Assembly (NCBI GenBank): GCA_016647705.1
Contig: CM028336.1
Coordinates: 5,638,048 to 5,702,047, forward strand
DNA length: 64,000 nucleotides
Direction of reading: 5' to 3'
Origin: Eucommia ulmoides
Taxonomy: Eukaryota; Streptophyta; Magnoliopsida; Garryales; Eucommiaceae
How positions within the stretch are numbered: position 1 is the first letter of the stretch; each line of letters starts with the position of its first letter. Shown in pieces: positions 1 through 10,974 of this stretch. A model generated the notes under the pieces. That model was given only the letters and a program-made list of their open reading frames with translations, ran no database searches and was not told the origin of the DNA. Made by a program: the position numbers and the translations under genes.

Positions 1-63
1 CCTCTTTCAAAGCAATCCCCATTTGAAGCTCTGCTAAAGTCTCATCAGCGGGCTGATCTTTCA

Positions 64-430
64 CCTAGCATATGTGCAAGCATTAACGTTAACCCAGCCA
101 CACACACACACACACCCCAAAAACAACTAACTGATTGCGTTAACATTAAAGTTAAATTGCTTGCGTTAACGTTAAACATAAGCACAAAAACGAACAACTA
201 AGTTCGCTAACGCTAACGCAAATAACAATCCAGCCACAAACATCTGCTTTTTTGTTTATTGCGTTAACGTTAACGCATTTATTATTTGCGTTAACATTAA
301 CGCACTTATTATTTGCGTTAACGTTAACGCGATTATTTATGCATTAACGTTAACGCAAATAATAAGTGCGTTAACGTTAACGCTAACGCAATAACAATCT
401 AGCCATACATAACTTATTTTGCTTTAACAT
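64..430. repeat. Array of GTTAACGTTAAC-type palindromes, block 1
   Basis: About nine copies or near-copies of GCGTTAACGTTAACGC stand at irregular spacing (for example near 84, 138, 172, 260, 288, 315, 343 and 369). The core GTTAACGTTAAC is its own reverse complement. Variants include single-base changes such as GTTAACATTAAC. The copies are separated by ordinary AT-rich sequence, so this is not a simple tandem satellite. The block lies beyond the last visible exon of the gene fragment at 534-1,466. Confidence 0.8.
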
Positions 431-533
431 TATTGAAATAACTAATTGCGTTAACCATAACGCAAAATACCACATACCATGTTTTACGTACTTGCATCAA
501 CGTTAAAAGCACAACATGTTTTTTTTTGTTTAC

Positions 534-1466
534 CTTATCAGCTGGCAGTAGCCCGAGGGGAATGCCTCCCAAGTTGGAAGAAAACGTGGTGAGGCACCAC
601 TGCTCCAAACACGGCACACTATGCTCTCTACCCTCGGTGTGGTCAACCAACGTTGTGTGCTCGCACGACCAATACTGTAAGTAAAAATTGTAATATATCA
701 AGTAGGGTCCACAAACAACGCTTGTAAATATTTGAAAAACATTTTCACAATGAGTATGTGTATACCTGGAGAGCAAGCACGCATCCCGTGACCGACCGGG
801 GTTCCATATATGATTTCTTGAGGCTGGTTTCGAGATCTGTGAATATCGCAGCTGTCCAGTTGTAATTTTCCATGTCTTCAATCGTTTCAACATAGCGAAC
901 CAACGATTTCGGGACCTGCTGCCCAGTTGTTGCAAAGAAGCACGTGGTCATCAAGTGTAGAATAACCATGCTCACAACATCCTGTATTGTTTCATTGTCT
1001 GTGGCGTTCACATTCGCTTGCATTTGTGATCTCAAATATGCAACACTAAACCCGCGGTCTGCGAATGTCAGTTTGGACATGAAAGGAGAGTCGAATTTTG
1101 TGTAGCGACTCAAAACAATGGGTTCTTTGCCCGTTGCTATCCCGAATATAAGCTGGATGTCAAGCGGGGTTATCCGGATGAGCCTGCCTCCTATCCTAAC
1201 CCCCCCCCCCCCCCGCGTACAGGGTTGTAGCATCGGATGATCATTTCAATGAGATCATCATTTTTGTAGACGTTTTTGAGCGTCACTCGCTGCTCATATA
1301 ATGTCTCGAATATTTTTGCGAATGGGGTCCTGGCCAGCGGTGTCTTATGTTGATCTTTGAGTTTGCACTCTTTCAGCAATTCATACGTCTGCTTAAGGTT
1401 GGAGCGATAAAGGAATGTCTGCTGACTTGAGCTTTCCTTTTTCGGTTTCTTAAGGAGTTTTACTAC
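534..1466 (-). pseudogene. Transposon-borne plant gene fragment (plant mobile domain / Ulp1-associated type)
   Basis: The minus strand reads as exons. One runs from about 1,466 to 1,215 (peptide contains QTFLYRSNLKQTYELL and DDLIEMIIRCYNP). After a run of 15 C (1,200-1,214) it continues to 766 (GGRLIRITPLDIQLIFGIA, then YNWTAAIFTDLE and GCVLALQ). A 91-bp GT-AG intron follows (765-675). A further exon covers 674-534 (YWSCEHTTLVDHTEGREH, then PCLEQW) and ends at a GT donor. The order 'YNW...GC-LLQYW-CEHT...W' recalls plant proteins linked to Ulp1-protease or plant-mobile-domain transposons; that family call is from memory and unproven. The reading frame differs on the two sides of the C run, so the gene is broken there or the run length is misread. 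More exons are expected below position 1. Confidence 0.5.
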
Positions 1467-1504
1467 AAGAACGACAGGGAAACACAGTTAATGCACATTA
1501 CAAG

Positions 1505-2165
1505 CCACACGTTAACGTTAATGCAGTCATCCATATCCCTCGTTACGTAACAAAAACAGGCAACTATTTTGCTTTAACGTTAATGCACAACAATAAATGC
1601 GTTAACGTTAACGCATTTTTTTCAAAAACCCAAAATGTCGTACCAGATTTGAGAAAAATACCGACAAGTAACGCAAAACAGTCCCTTCCCTTGTTACAAG
1701 CAAACGTCTATGTGCGTTAACATTAACGCAATTACATCCACGCGTTAACGTTAACACAAAACGCAACACATAGTGGTGTACCAGACAGACAAACAAACAA
1801 ACCTAAATCTAAACACACGACTAACTTTAATATTAACGTTAAAGCAGTCATCCATATCACTCGGTACGTAACAAAAACAAGCAACTATTTTGCTTCAACG
1901 TTAACGCACCACAATAAATGCGTTAATGTCTACGCATTTTTCACAAAAACTAAAACGTCGTACCAGATTTGAGAAAAATACCGACGAGTAACGCAAAAGG
2001 GTCCCCCCCCTTTTTTACAGACAAATGTCTATCTGCGTTAACATTAACGCAATTACATCAACGCGTTAACGTTAATGCAATCACAATACGTAGTGGTGTA
2101 CCAGACAAATAAACAAACCTAAATCTAAACATACGACTCACATTAACGTTAACGTTAATGCAAAC
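1505..2165. repeat. Array of GTTAACGTTAAC-type palindromes, block 2
   Basis: About a dozen further copies of the palindrome lie upstream of the minus-strand gene fragment. Two segments (about 1,500-1,800 and 1,840-2,125) are diverged direct repeats of each other: both contain the series CGTAACAAAAAC, 'TTTTGCTT-AACGTTAA', GTCGTACCAGATTTGAG and GTGGTGTACCAGACA. This shows local duplication of roughly 320 bp units as well as motif reiteration. One more copy of the motif lies at about 2,667. Confidence 0.75.
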
Positions 2166-3010
2166 ATTCTTTTTAAATTCCTTCTTTTCGGAGGCAAAAC
2201 AACATGTGGGTCAACATCACAAAACCACGAAACAAAACACGACGTACGATTTCAAAAAAAACGTAAAATCAAAACAGGGGAACAAAGCATGTCGGAGTCG
2301 AGTAAAATAGACGAACATCATCGTCTCGTTTTATGATTTTGATTTCTAAAACGCCGTCGCCGAACAAAAGTGTATCAATTTTAGGGTTTCATATACCGTC
2401 GGGACTGAGGGTTCTTCGTTTCTGTGTGGAAGATGAGGGGTCGCGTTCAAAATTCTCTATTATCTGAAGACGGCTGGGCGATTTTGGATTATTAGTTTAA
2501 GGGTTTTAGGGTTTCGGAGTTTTTAAGCGTGGAGAGAATAGATAGCGTGGAGAGAATAGAGAGCGTTTTGGCGGTCTTTTGTATGCGATCGTGCAGATAG
2601 TGGAACGTGTAGCAGGACATATCGGAATCAGAATGGACACGGTAACAATGCTGACTGCTAACAGTGCGTTAACGTTAATGCAATCCGTTATTGTTAACAG
2701 AAAAAAAAAAAAAAAAAAATACCATTGCAAAGATATCGGCGAGCTCTTTAATTTGATCACATTTTTATATGATTTGATTTAGAAATCAGGTATATAAAAG
2801 CGGATTACATATTGGGGGGGGGTTTATTTAGTGCCCTGTTCATATTGTAGTGGTTTGTATCCTCAGAATGGCGTGTTTTGTAAATAAACTGTAAAAGGAA
2901 GGGCAAAATAGAAGGATTTTTTCCTAAAGAATTGATGTGGTCTGAAAACTTAATACACATTGTACCAGGGTCTAAATTGTGAAGTAACCTCTAAGAGAGG
3001 ATTAAAAAAT

Positions 3011-4139
3011 AAAATACCCTTTATTCTATCGTAGAACTAATTAATGCATTATAAAAAATAATTTTTTAAAAATAAAAAGTGTAGTATAATCCCAAAGGAT
3101 CTTTGCCAAGTACTCCAATGACAATGATAGTCAAATGCAATAATTTCTCACTTTAGACCCACCAAAAGAAACTAATTAAAAAACAAAAATCTACCCATAA
3201 AAATTAAACTAATTAAAAAAAGAAAGAAAGAAAGATAAATGGGTGAAGGATGTGTAAATGGTGTATATAATAAAAAGTAAATAACATTTTAGTCCTTATA
3301 ATTTACACAAATTACATTTTCTTCAACACGTAATCTCCTTGTGTTTACTTTTTGTAAACTAATAACCAACGACCGAACTGCTTGATGCCTATGGGAGAAT
3401 TGAGTCGCCCCCCCCCCCCCCCCTCGAATTTTTGAAAAAATTCACTATTACCTATATATTTTTAAGAAAAATCAATTAAAACTTCTTAAAATTTTACATA
3501 AGTCTTATAAACGTTCTTAAAAAAATCACTATTACCCCTATACTTTCAGAAAAAAAAAAAAAAAAAAATCTTAAAATTTTACGTAAGTCCCCTTGAATTT
3601 TAAAAATATCTAATAAATTTCCTAAAAAAATTAACCTCCTCCACTACCCCCAATCAATTTTGTAGATCTGCCTCTACTGATAACGCGTGCATAGCCACTT
3701 ACGAAAGATAAGCACAAGAGAATTTATGTGCTCACAAAAAAAAAAGGAAGGGGAAATAAGTATAATTCGCATAAAATTATAGGGGATAAAGTGTAATTTA
3801 ACCTAAAAAAAAATATTTTTTTACTAATTTTAAAAGTGTTCTATGACATATTTATTCTCTAAAATTATATTGAATTATTTATTTTTTAAAAAAATATAAA
3901 AAAAATATTTTTCCAAAATTATAATTGAGTTTTTAATAATATATGCCAAAAATACCCTTTTAACTTTTCTTTTGTTATAATAAATAGATGTGATTATTGG
4001 CAAGCAAAGTGTTATGTGAGTCATCAAAATCCCATTGAAAGCCACAAACTAGAGACTCAAATGATTAGCTTAATATTCTACTACTAATTATAAAATTAGA
4101 AATTATTATTTCCACTCCAAAAAACTCTACCTACACTCC

Positions 4140-4224
<85 letters not shown>

Positions 4225-4320
4225 ATTTTGTTTTATGAATCATTATTTTTAACTATTTTTAATAATAATTATTATCATCTTCTCTCTCAAAAGAACACTA
4301 TAATTAAAGTTCGCTTTGTA
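3011..4320. other. AT-rich intergenic DNA, no gene seen
   Basis: No ORF with family resemblance and no paired ends were found. Notable simple sequence: a run of 16 C at 3,408-3,423, several A runs, and a pure TA microsatellite at 4,142-4,220. Two adjoining pieces (about 3,425-3,545 and 3,525-3,625) are diverged direct repeats sharing 'TTTTTGAAAAAATTCACTATTACC' type text. Confidence 0.6.
4142..4220. repeat. (TA)n microsatellite
   Basis: An uninterrupted run of about 79 bp of alternating T and A. Confidence 0.95.
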
Positions 4321-5539
4321 TATCGGTCGGTCGGGTGCGAAGGGATCGTCGGAGATGTAATCCGACGACCGAACCGTCTCATATGACGGTCGGATCGGGT
4401 TTTACCCTACAGCGAAGAGCACCACCACCACATCCCGCCATCACTAGTCCTTCTCCCTTTCTCCCTTTCTCTCCCTCTCTACTCTCATCTCCTCGCCCTC
4501 TCTTTAAATATTTTTTGAATCATCTCCATTAAATTAATTGAATATGATTTAATTAATTTGAATGGTATAAGTGTTATTTAATATTAATTAATAGAATAAC
4601 GTTGACTTTTATCCTTTGACCATTAAAGTTAAAGAAAAACTTAACCGTTGCACTTAAGTATTAGGCAACAATTTGATCTAACTAGTGCAAAATAAAATTA
4701 ATCTAATATTGAAATTGTAAATTCCTTGTCAGTGTTCCAGAAAAGATAAATTTCTAAAAAAATAAAAAGTGCACAACAATAAAATCCACATAAAGGAACT
4801 TGAGTAAAATCCCAATTTGAATTTTTCTTGTCTGTTAGAAAATGTTACCCATTAGAAAACATTGATAAGATTGCGTTTGGGTAAGAGATTTGATAAATTC
4901 AAACAATTTTTTAAATAAAGGGATTTCAAAATCCTGAATTTTGAAATCCGTTCATTTCATAAATCCCTTATTTGGATAATAGTTTGAGCTGAAACATTTG
5001 AATATGTTATTTCAACAAATTATGGAAACAAAACAGAACATAACAGAATTTATGGAAACAAAAACAGAAACTCATCGCCAAACGCCATACCAAACCCAAA
5101 TCCAAAAACAAATTCAACAAATTCAACCAAATCCAAGAACAAATTCAACCAAATCAAAGAAGAAGCGGATCGTTCGTTCGAACAAGAAAAACCCAATCGT
5201 TTGTGTTCGTGTTCACAGTCGCCGTTCGAAAATGTGTTCGCAATCGCTGTTCGTGTTCGAAATCGCAATCGCTCGCCGTACTAAATAGGGTTCGAAAACG
5301 TGTTCGCAATTGACGTTCGTGTTCGTGTTCAACATCGAAATCGATTTCGAACCCTAAATAGGGTTCGATTTCGATTTCGAAATTGAAATCAATTTGGAAA
5401 AACGAAATCGAACCTAAAACGAACACCAACATAAGAACGAATAAGAGACGAAGCAGCAGAAGAATGAAGAAGATGCATAATTATTGAACTCTATTTTGTT
5501 TGAATATGCGTGTTGACGGCACAATTTTTTTGAATATGC
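4321..5539. other. Intergenic; small GC-richer patches, no supported gene
   Basis: 4,321-4,500 is GC-richer with CGGTCGG repeats and C+T runs. 4,880-4,985 holds a partial MITE-like inverted stretch: TTGCGTTTGGGTAAG on one side, then complementary AAATCCCT/AGGGATTT text. 5,160-5,440 repeats GTTCGTGTTCG and GATTTCGA motifs, including the palindrome-rich TTCGAACCCTAAATAGGGTTCGA area. The short ORFs on both strands come from these repeats, and I see no conserved domain. Confidence 0.5.
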
Positions 5540-6560
5540 ACAATTTATTAGGTTTTTGAATCATCTAAACAATGGGTACAAAAATTGACTTTTGAGAATA
5601 TTATACAATATTACATTCAACATGTTAGACAGTTTTACATTCAACACGTACTATGATTTTGAATTGTGGCATTTTTTAGAAAGTTTTACACATTGTTTTT
5701 GAATATTTGGCAAATTGATTCAATCAAATTACATTCAATAGTATCCAAAAAACTAAGTTTTGAGAACTGTAGACGATGTTACATTCAACACACATATTGT
5801 TTTTGAATATTTTTACAAAATCAGTCAGTGTTACATTCAACACGTACTTTGAAAGTGTTACATTCAACAAACACTAAAAAACAGTAGTTTTCAATTGTTG
5901 AATATCTAAAAATTGATTTTTTTAAAATATTAGACAATGTTATTAAATACGATTAGATAGTGTTATATTCAACACGAATTTTTAAATTATGAATTTTGGG
6001 AACATTAGGAAGAGTCAAATTCAATACATACACTGAAAAAAATTGACGGGTCAAAAAAAAGTTGTGAAGGTTTCAAGGAGGGAAGTGTAAAAAAAAGTAA
6101 AAGTTTGAAACTAAAGTTAAAATAAGGGGCGGAATATGTAAACAATGCTATTGTATATCTCCGTGTAACCGTTACCCTTTCAAATGCGACTGTGTTCCGT
6201 GAACGATGAAACGACGAAGGGCGACGGCGAACGATGAAGGACGAATGGCGAACGGCGAAAGCGAAAGGTAAGACTAATGGTAAGAATCATTTTTTTGCCG
6301 TTCGATTTCAGTTTTGAGAGTGTTTCAATTTTTTATTTCATTTGCAAAGATCGATTTTTAGGGTTTCAGGGACGAATGGCGACGGCAAATCAGTGATAGA
6401 TGAGTGCGCTGCTGCGGGAATGTATATGGAATGAGGACTGAAACATTTAATGGGAGTATTTTGGTCAGAGAAATATAATGGGAGTTATTGGTGCAAAAAA
6501 AAATCATTGGGTTGGATTGGTAGATGAAAACGTGAAATGGGAACTACCGGTACTCGCCTT
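5540..6560. repeat. Element remnant with TTACATTCAACA motif array
   Basis: About eight copies of TTACATTCAACA (or close) lie between 5,610 and 6,020. A GC-richer coding-like patch follows (about 6,190-6,400; GACGAAGGGCGACGGCGAAC). The end is rich in GGGAGTTATTGGTGCAAAA (about 6,480). The same three parts (motif, GC-rich patch, 'GGAC/GTTAATTGGTGCAA' end) occur in the element at 62,519-63,491, so these are probably relatives. I could not place the left terminus. Confidence 0.5.
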
Positions 6561-6594
6561 TTTTTTTTTATTGGGTATATGTTAGAGACCTCTC

Positions 6595-7332
6595 TTGTCT
6601 TTTTTTCAAACACTACTACTTCCTTTATTAATTAAAAATAAATAATTTTTTATTATAATACCAATTTTACCCTTGACTATTTAAAAAATAATTAAATAAT
6701 AAAAAATTAAAATACATAAATAACCATTTAATTTATATATATTCATCACCATCTCTTACCATTGCACCCACCGCCGCCACCACCTCCTACCGCCGCCGCC
6801 TCCTCCCACCGTTGCCACCACCACCCTCCGCCACCTCCCACCGCCACTACCCCCCCCCTCTCATTTAAAAAAAATATATATATTTTTTTAACCATTTCAT
6901 TAAAAAAAAAAAAAAAAAAAAAAACAACTTTTTCATTAACCCTTTTCTCTCTCTCTCTCCGTTGGTGGCGGGGGTTGGCGGTGGCCGCGATGGGCGGCGG
7001 CGGCGGTGGGTAGTGGTGGCGACGATGGGTGGTGACGGGGGAGTTAGGTGGTGGGTGGTGGGAGTTGGGTGGTGGCGGTGGTGGGAGGTGGCGCAGAGTG
7101 GAGGGTGATGGCGATGGTAGGAGGTGGTGGGAGTTGGGTGGTGGCGGTGGCGGTGGCAGTGGGAGTTGCGTGGTGGTGAGAGATAAATATAATTATTTAA
7201 AAAATTAAGGGTAAAAAATATAATTTTAAAATATAAGGGTGTTAATGAATTTTTTAAAAAAAAAATAACCTAAGGACAATTTTGTCCAAAGGGAGGTAAG
7301 TGGTGTTTGAGCAAAAAGATAGAGAAGTTCTC
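6595..7332. mobile_element. Short TIR element with a GC-rich CCG/GGTGG core
   Basis: The left end (6,595) reads GAGACCTCTCTTGTC... CAAACACTACTACTTCC. The reverse complement of the right end (7,332) reads GAGAACTTCTCTATC... CAAACACCACTTACCTCC. These are imperfect TIRs of about 45 bp. The inside is low-complexity: CCGCCACC-type repeats (6,762-6,850), an A run, then a GGTGGTGG-rich stretch (6,960-7,180). No target duplication is visible. A similar end occurs at about 29,375-29,440 inside a CHX intron. Proline/glycine-rich ORFs here are by-products of the repeats. Confidence 0.45.
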
Positions 7333-8282
7333 TGGTATTTGCACATGAGAAGTATCTGGTATAGTGTAAAATGATAGGAGAGGTCAATGACATATACTCT
7401 TCTTTTATTTAGTTTCTTTTTTCCTTTCCCCTTCATCCTCCCACCACCATTTTCTTTGGTGACCTCCGTTGCCGACCACAATTTTCCGGCGATGTTTTTG
7501 ATATTTTTCTCTCTTTTAGCCTGTTTCCTCCCATTCCTTATCCCCCCTCCTCCACCTCCTCCCACCCTTGGTTCCCACAAGTGAGGAGACAAGATTCGGC
7601 TCACCAGATTTGCGCAAATCCGACGAGGAGACACCACGCACAGGTTTGGCAGGGGAAGAGAGGGGGGAGAGGGGGGGGGGGGGGGAGAGAGAGAGAGAGA
7701 GAGAAGAGGAAGAAGTTATGAGAAGAGATGATAAGAAAAGAAGAAGAAGACGGTGGCAGGAGGCGGCGACGGCGGTGAGGAGTTGGCAGGAGGGTGAGAG
7801 AGAGAGAGAGAGAGTAAAATAAAATAAAATAAAATAAAAGTAAAAAAATTAATTATAAAAAGGATAAAATAATAATTGTCTTTATTTATTTATTTATTTT
7901 TGTTAAAAGATAAGAAAAAATAGGTAATTGACCATTATTTTTTTCGACAAGAGATCTCTATAGAACTCGTCTTAGGGATGTCAGTGACAATTTTTTTTTT
8001 GGCCAAAAAACATTTAATTCCCCTCTATGTCAAAAATTATTAAAATATTAATTGTAATAATAATTTATATTTAACAATTAAAAAATATATTAAATAATTA
8101 AAAAATAAAATACACAAATCTCCCTTTAAATTCTACATTTACCGCCATCTATCTTTTTATAATAATACCCCTATTTAAGAAAGAGTTTTTTATTATATAG
8201 TCCCCCATAGAGAGATTATTGAGAAAAAAATCTTTTTCATATATTTGATTAGAATTCAGACCAAATAGTACAATCAATTAAG
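7333..8282. other. Low-complexity and AT-rich DNA, no supported gene
   Basis: This stretch contains a C+T-rich patch, a run of 15 G at 7,671-7,685, GA and AAAAT microsatellite runs (7,686-7,840) and AT-rich sequence. 7,375-7,960 may be another diverged TIR element ('GAGAGGTCAATGAC' against 'TAATTGACCATTATT...GAGATCTC'), but the ends are too weak to call. Confidence 0.4.
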
Positions 8283-9128
8283 TTTTTAGTCCTCCAAAAA
8301 AACAAAAAGAACACTAAAAAGACACATGTACCCCTGAACAAACTCTCTCTCTTATTTATATTAATTATCACTCACACACACTCTCTCTCTCACTCTAAGC
8401 TCACTCTCTCTCCCACTCACTCTCTAAAGTTGAGCGTTAACACAACTAAATATGTTGAGCGTTAACATAACTAAATGTATTGGGTTTGTAATTGCGTTAA
8501 CGTTAACACAATTAAATTAAGTGTGCTAGATTGTAATTGTGTTAACGTTAACGCAATAAAATTAAATGTGTTAGGTTGTAATCGCGTTAACGTTAACGCA
8601 ATTAAATTAATGTGTTGGGTTGTATTTGCATTAACATTAATGCAACTAACATTAACGTTAATGCATACAAAATAAATAATGAAAGAGACGATAATATGAA
8701 ACACAAAAAAAAAAAAATGCATTAACGTTAACACACAAAAAAAATATAATAAATATTCAAGAGAAAAAATATACAATACGTCTGGTGATAAAATGAGTTA
8801 ACGTTAATGTAATGCATAAACAGACAGATTATGAGATGATGCGTTAACAAAAAAAAAAATGGATTTAATAACGTTAATGTCAATCCCAATGTAATATTGT
8901 AATATAGGTAAGTGGTATTTACTTGAATAAGTTACATTAACGTTAACATCCTTTGTTGTTCAAATTTGTCTTGTTGTATAATGACAAAATGACAGACTTG
9001 TAAATAAATGTTAACATGGAGGGCCATAATGAAGGACTTTTTTCTAAAAATTTGGTGGGGTCTGAAAACTTAATTGTTCATGTCAGTAGGTCTTTTTTCT
9101 CTATTGGGTTTCTATAGAGGACTAAAAA
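8283..9128. mobile_element. Non-autonomous TIR element packed with GTTAACGTTAAC
   Basis: The ends are TTTTTAGTCCTCC at 8,283 and, on the other strand, TTTTTTAGTCCTCTA at 9,128. Between them are CT-rich DNA, then about 14 copies or near-copies of GTTAACGTTAAC (8,430-8,950). The last 150 bp match the right end of the element at 1-3,010. It has no gene, so it looks like a deletion derivative of that larger element that kept the motif array. Translation of the array gives VNVNA-type peptides, which are artefacts. Confidence 0.6.
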
Positions 9129-9599
9129 ATTAATTACCCAATTATTTATTGTGACAATTTTTTATGGGACACTTTTTAATTATTTTAATCTTAATGTGTC
9201 CCAAAATTATAAATGTTAGGACACATTTAGTGTTCTTAAAAGTGAATTTGTTGTAGTGATCATTTGTTCATATTTATGGATTGCATATTATGAAGCGAGA
9301 TTATGGACATAATCGTTAGTTTCCGGGAAATTTAAAAAAATAAAAATAAAAATAGACTATCTATCCCAATTTTTTTAGAATAAAATTATGGCAATAGCAA
9401 TCTGGAAACAAAAACACTAAACAAATGGCACCTCAGGCATTGTTTATGTTCCTAGAATTCTATTTCAGTTCCCAGCTTTCTTAGAAACAGAAATGGAATA
9501 TGGGAACAAAAAATATGTCTCGGTTCTGCTCTCAATTTTTTTTTTAACTACTTATTTACGCCAACTTAGTTATGCCCTCAAAAAATTTGTCCCAAATTT
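9129..9599. other. AT-rich spacer with a MITE-like fragment
   Basis: There is no gene. 9,395-9,510 contains 'AAACAAAAACACTAAACAAATGGCACCT' and 'TGGGAACAAAAAATATG' text that resembles the ends and interior of the MITE family at 17,179-17,583. It is probably an old fragment. Confidence 0.4.
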
Positions 9600-10375
9600 T
9601 AATGACTATCTATTCAATTTGTGAGAAAGCTCTTCTCAACTTGGGTTGTTCATGAATTCAAGCGCGTGTATGGATCTTGGACAAGCGCCGTATAGCCAAG
9701 TGGTTGTTCAGTGTTGTCCAGGTACTGTCCGTTTGCTTGGAGCAATCCCAACGGTAGTTTGGCAACAACAGATGTTCTGGAGATGTTGGCAGATGTTCTT
9801 TGCTGTTCGGAGAGATTTGGTAGAGTTCAGTCTCGGAGGTGGGTTCAACGTTGATGTAAAGGGTTTCTTGGATATCAAGTTCTGTTTTAGTCTTCCTCCA
9901 TGTCTAGTTTAGAACTTCCTGTTGGGGTAATAAATATGGCTAGGTTTCCTTTATGCACCATCTGCTGCAGTTTTTTTTACCTAAAACAGCGGAAGTCCAT
10001 TGCTGCTTGGAGAGGCTTCAACGGAGATGTGGGTTTGGGTTCAGTGCAATGGTTGCATTAGCCTCCTTCAGATCTATCAAGATGGGGGAAAGCTGTTAAG
10101 GTTGAGTGTGCTACTTGGCCCAAATCTAGGCACGTGTTTAGAGTGTATCTATGTCTTGATTTTTTAATCCGATTGTTGGTGTCTTTATTTTGGCAGGGGG
10201 CCTGTCATATAGTTTTGGTTTGGTCTAATTGTGGTTGTAATAGGCTATATGTATTTTGTACTAGGTGTACGTGGGGTCTTGTGTGCTACATTTCAAATGT
10301 TTGGCGTGTAGTAAGGGAGACCCTTCTCATTTTTTAAATATATAAAAACTTATTTATCAAGAAAAAAGAGAAAAA
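9600..10375 (+). mobile_element. Possible 3' end of a LINE or other non-LTR element
   Basis: This is a less AT-rich, non-repetitive block ending in AAAACTTATTTATCAAGAAAAAAGAG, a tail type common on plant L1 elements ('...TTATCAAAAAA'). The short ORFs (for example 9,646-9,912 and 10,134-10,337) have no domain I recognise, and no reverse transcriptase is visible. The call rests only on the tail and the composition shift. Confidence 0.25.
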
Positions 10376-10554
10376 GAAATTGGCTTGTTCATGGAGTTAT
10401 GGTCGTTAACATTGTTATTGTTTTCCCCTTATGTGATTTCGTTTGCTAAATAATAATTTATTTTTTTGAATTGATTATCTTGACTTGTTCATTGCCAAAA
10501 CCACTTGAGTAATTGGAAAGAGTACTAGGAATATGCATCCCGTTTCGTTCTCTA

Positions 10555-10556
<2 letters not shown>

Positions 10557-10640
<84 letters not shown>
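10557..10640. repeat. (TTA)n followed by (TA)n microsatellite
   Basis: About 57 bp of TTA repeats run straight into about 27 bp of TA repeats. Confidence 0.95.
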
Positions 10641-10643
<3 letters not shown>

Positions 10644-10974
10644 GGGGGGAGGGCGGTTTGAGTTGTTTTTTTAGCTGCATTTGTTAAGATCATTTAGCTG
10701 CATTTCATAAGATCATTGCGAAGCTTGGTGAGGTGAATTCACTGGTTTCTTTGCATGTCTTTAATACTACTTTTAGACCCACATATTATACGATTCTAGT
10801 AAAAAAATTATATATATTTATTTGAATGTTAGACATACTTACAATTGATATTTTAATTTTATAATTCATACATTTTAGGAAAATATAGAAAAAAAAATAA
10901 AATTGAATATTAAAATAATACAAATAAAGTTAAAACCAAAAAATTTTTGTTAATGTTAATTTTTAAAACTATTA

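Larger units (their letters stand above)
1..3010 (-). mobile_element. Partial TIR element with a gene fragment and GTTAACGTTAAC arrays
   Basis: Only the right-hand end is in the window. It ends near 3,010 with a run whose reverse complement starts TTTTTTAATCCTCTC. This matches the ends (TTTTTAGTCCTCC) of the element at 8,283-9,128, and about 150 bp inside the ends also match between the two (2,880-3,000 and 8,995-9,120). Inside lie a minus-strand multi-exon gene fragment, a GC-richer leader-like stretch (about 2,300-2,560, with plant CCCTAA-type leader sequence on the minus strand) and arrays of the palindrome GTTAACGTTAAC. Superfamily is unproven. A Mutator-like element carrying a host-like ORF is my inference from the size, the gene type and the long inverted ends. 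The left terminus lies outside the window. Confidence 0.5.

Noticed and set aside
64-430. CRISPR-like look of a short repeated motif with spacers
   Set aside because: The repeat units are only 12-16 bp and imperfect, spacing is irregular, there are no cas genes, and the genome is a plant's.
6762-7013. Proline- and glycine-rich small ORFs
   Set aside because: CCGCCACC and GGTGG low-complexity DNA gives such ORFs in several frames; no signal peptide, domain or splice evidence.
8475-8776. ORFs with repeated VNVNA peptides
   Set aside because: They are the GTTAACGTTAAC motif read as codons; frames and strands are interchangeable because the motif is a palindrome.
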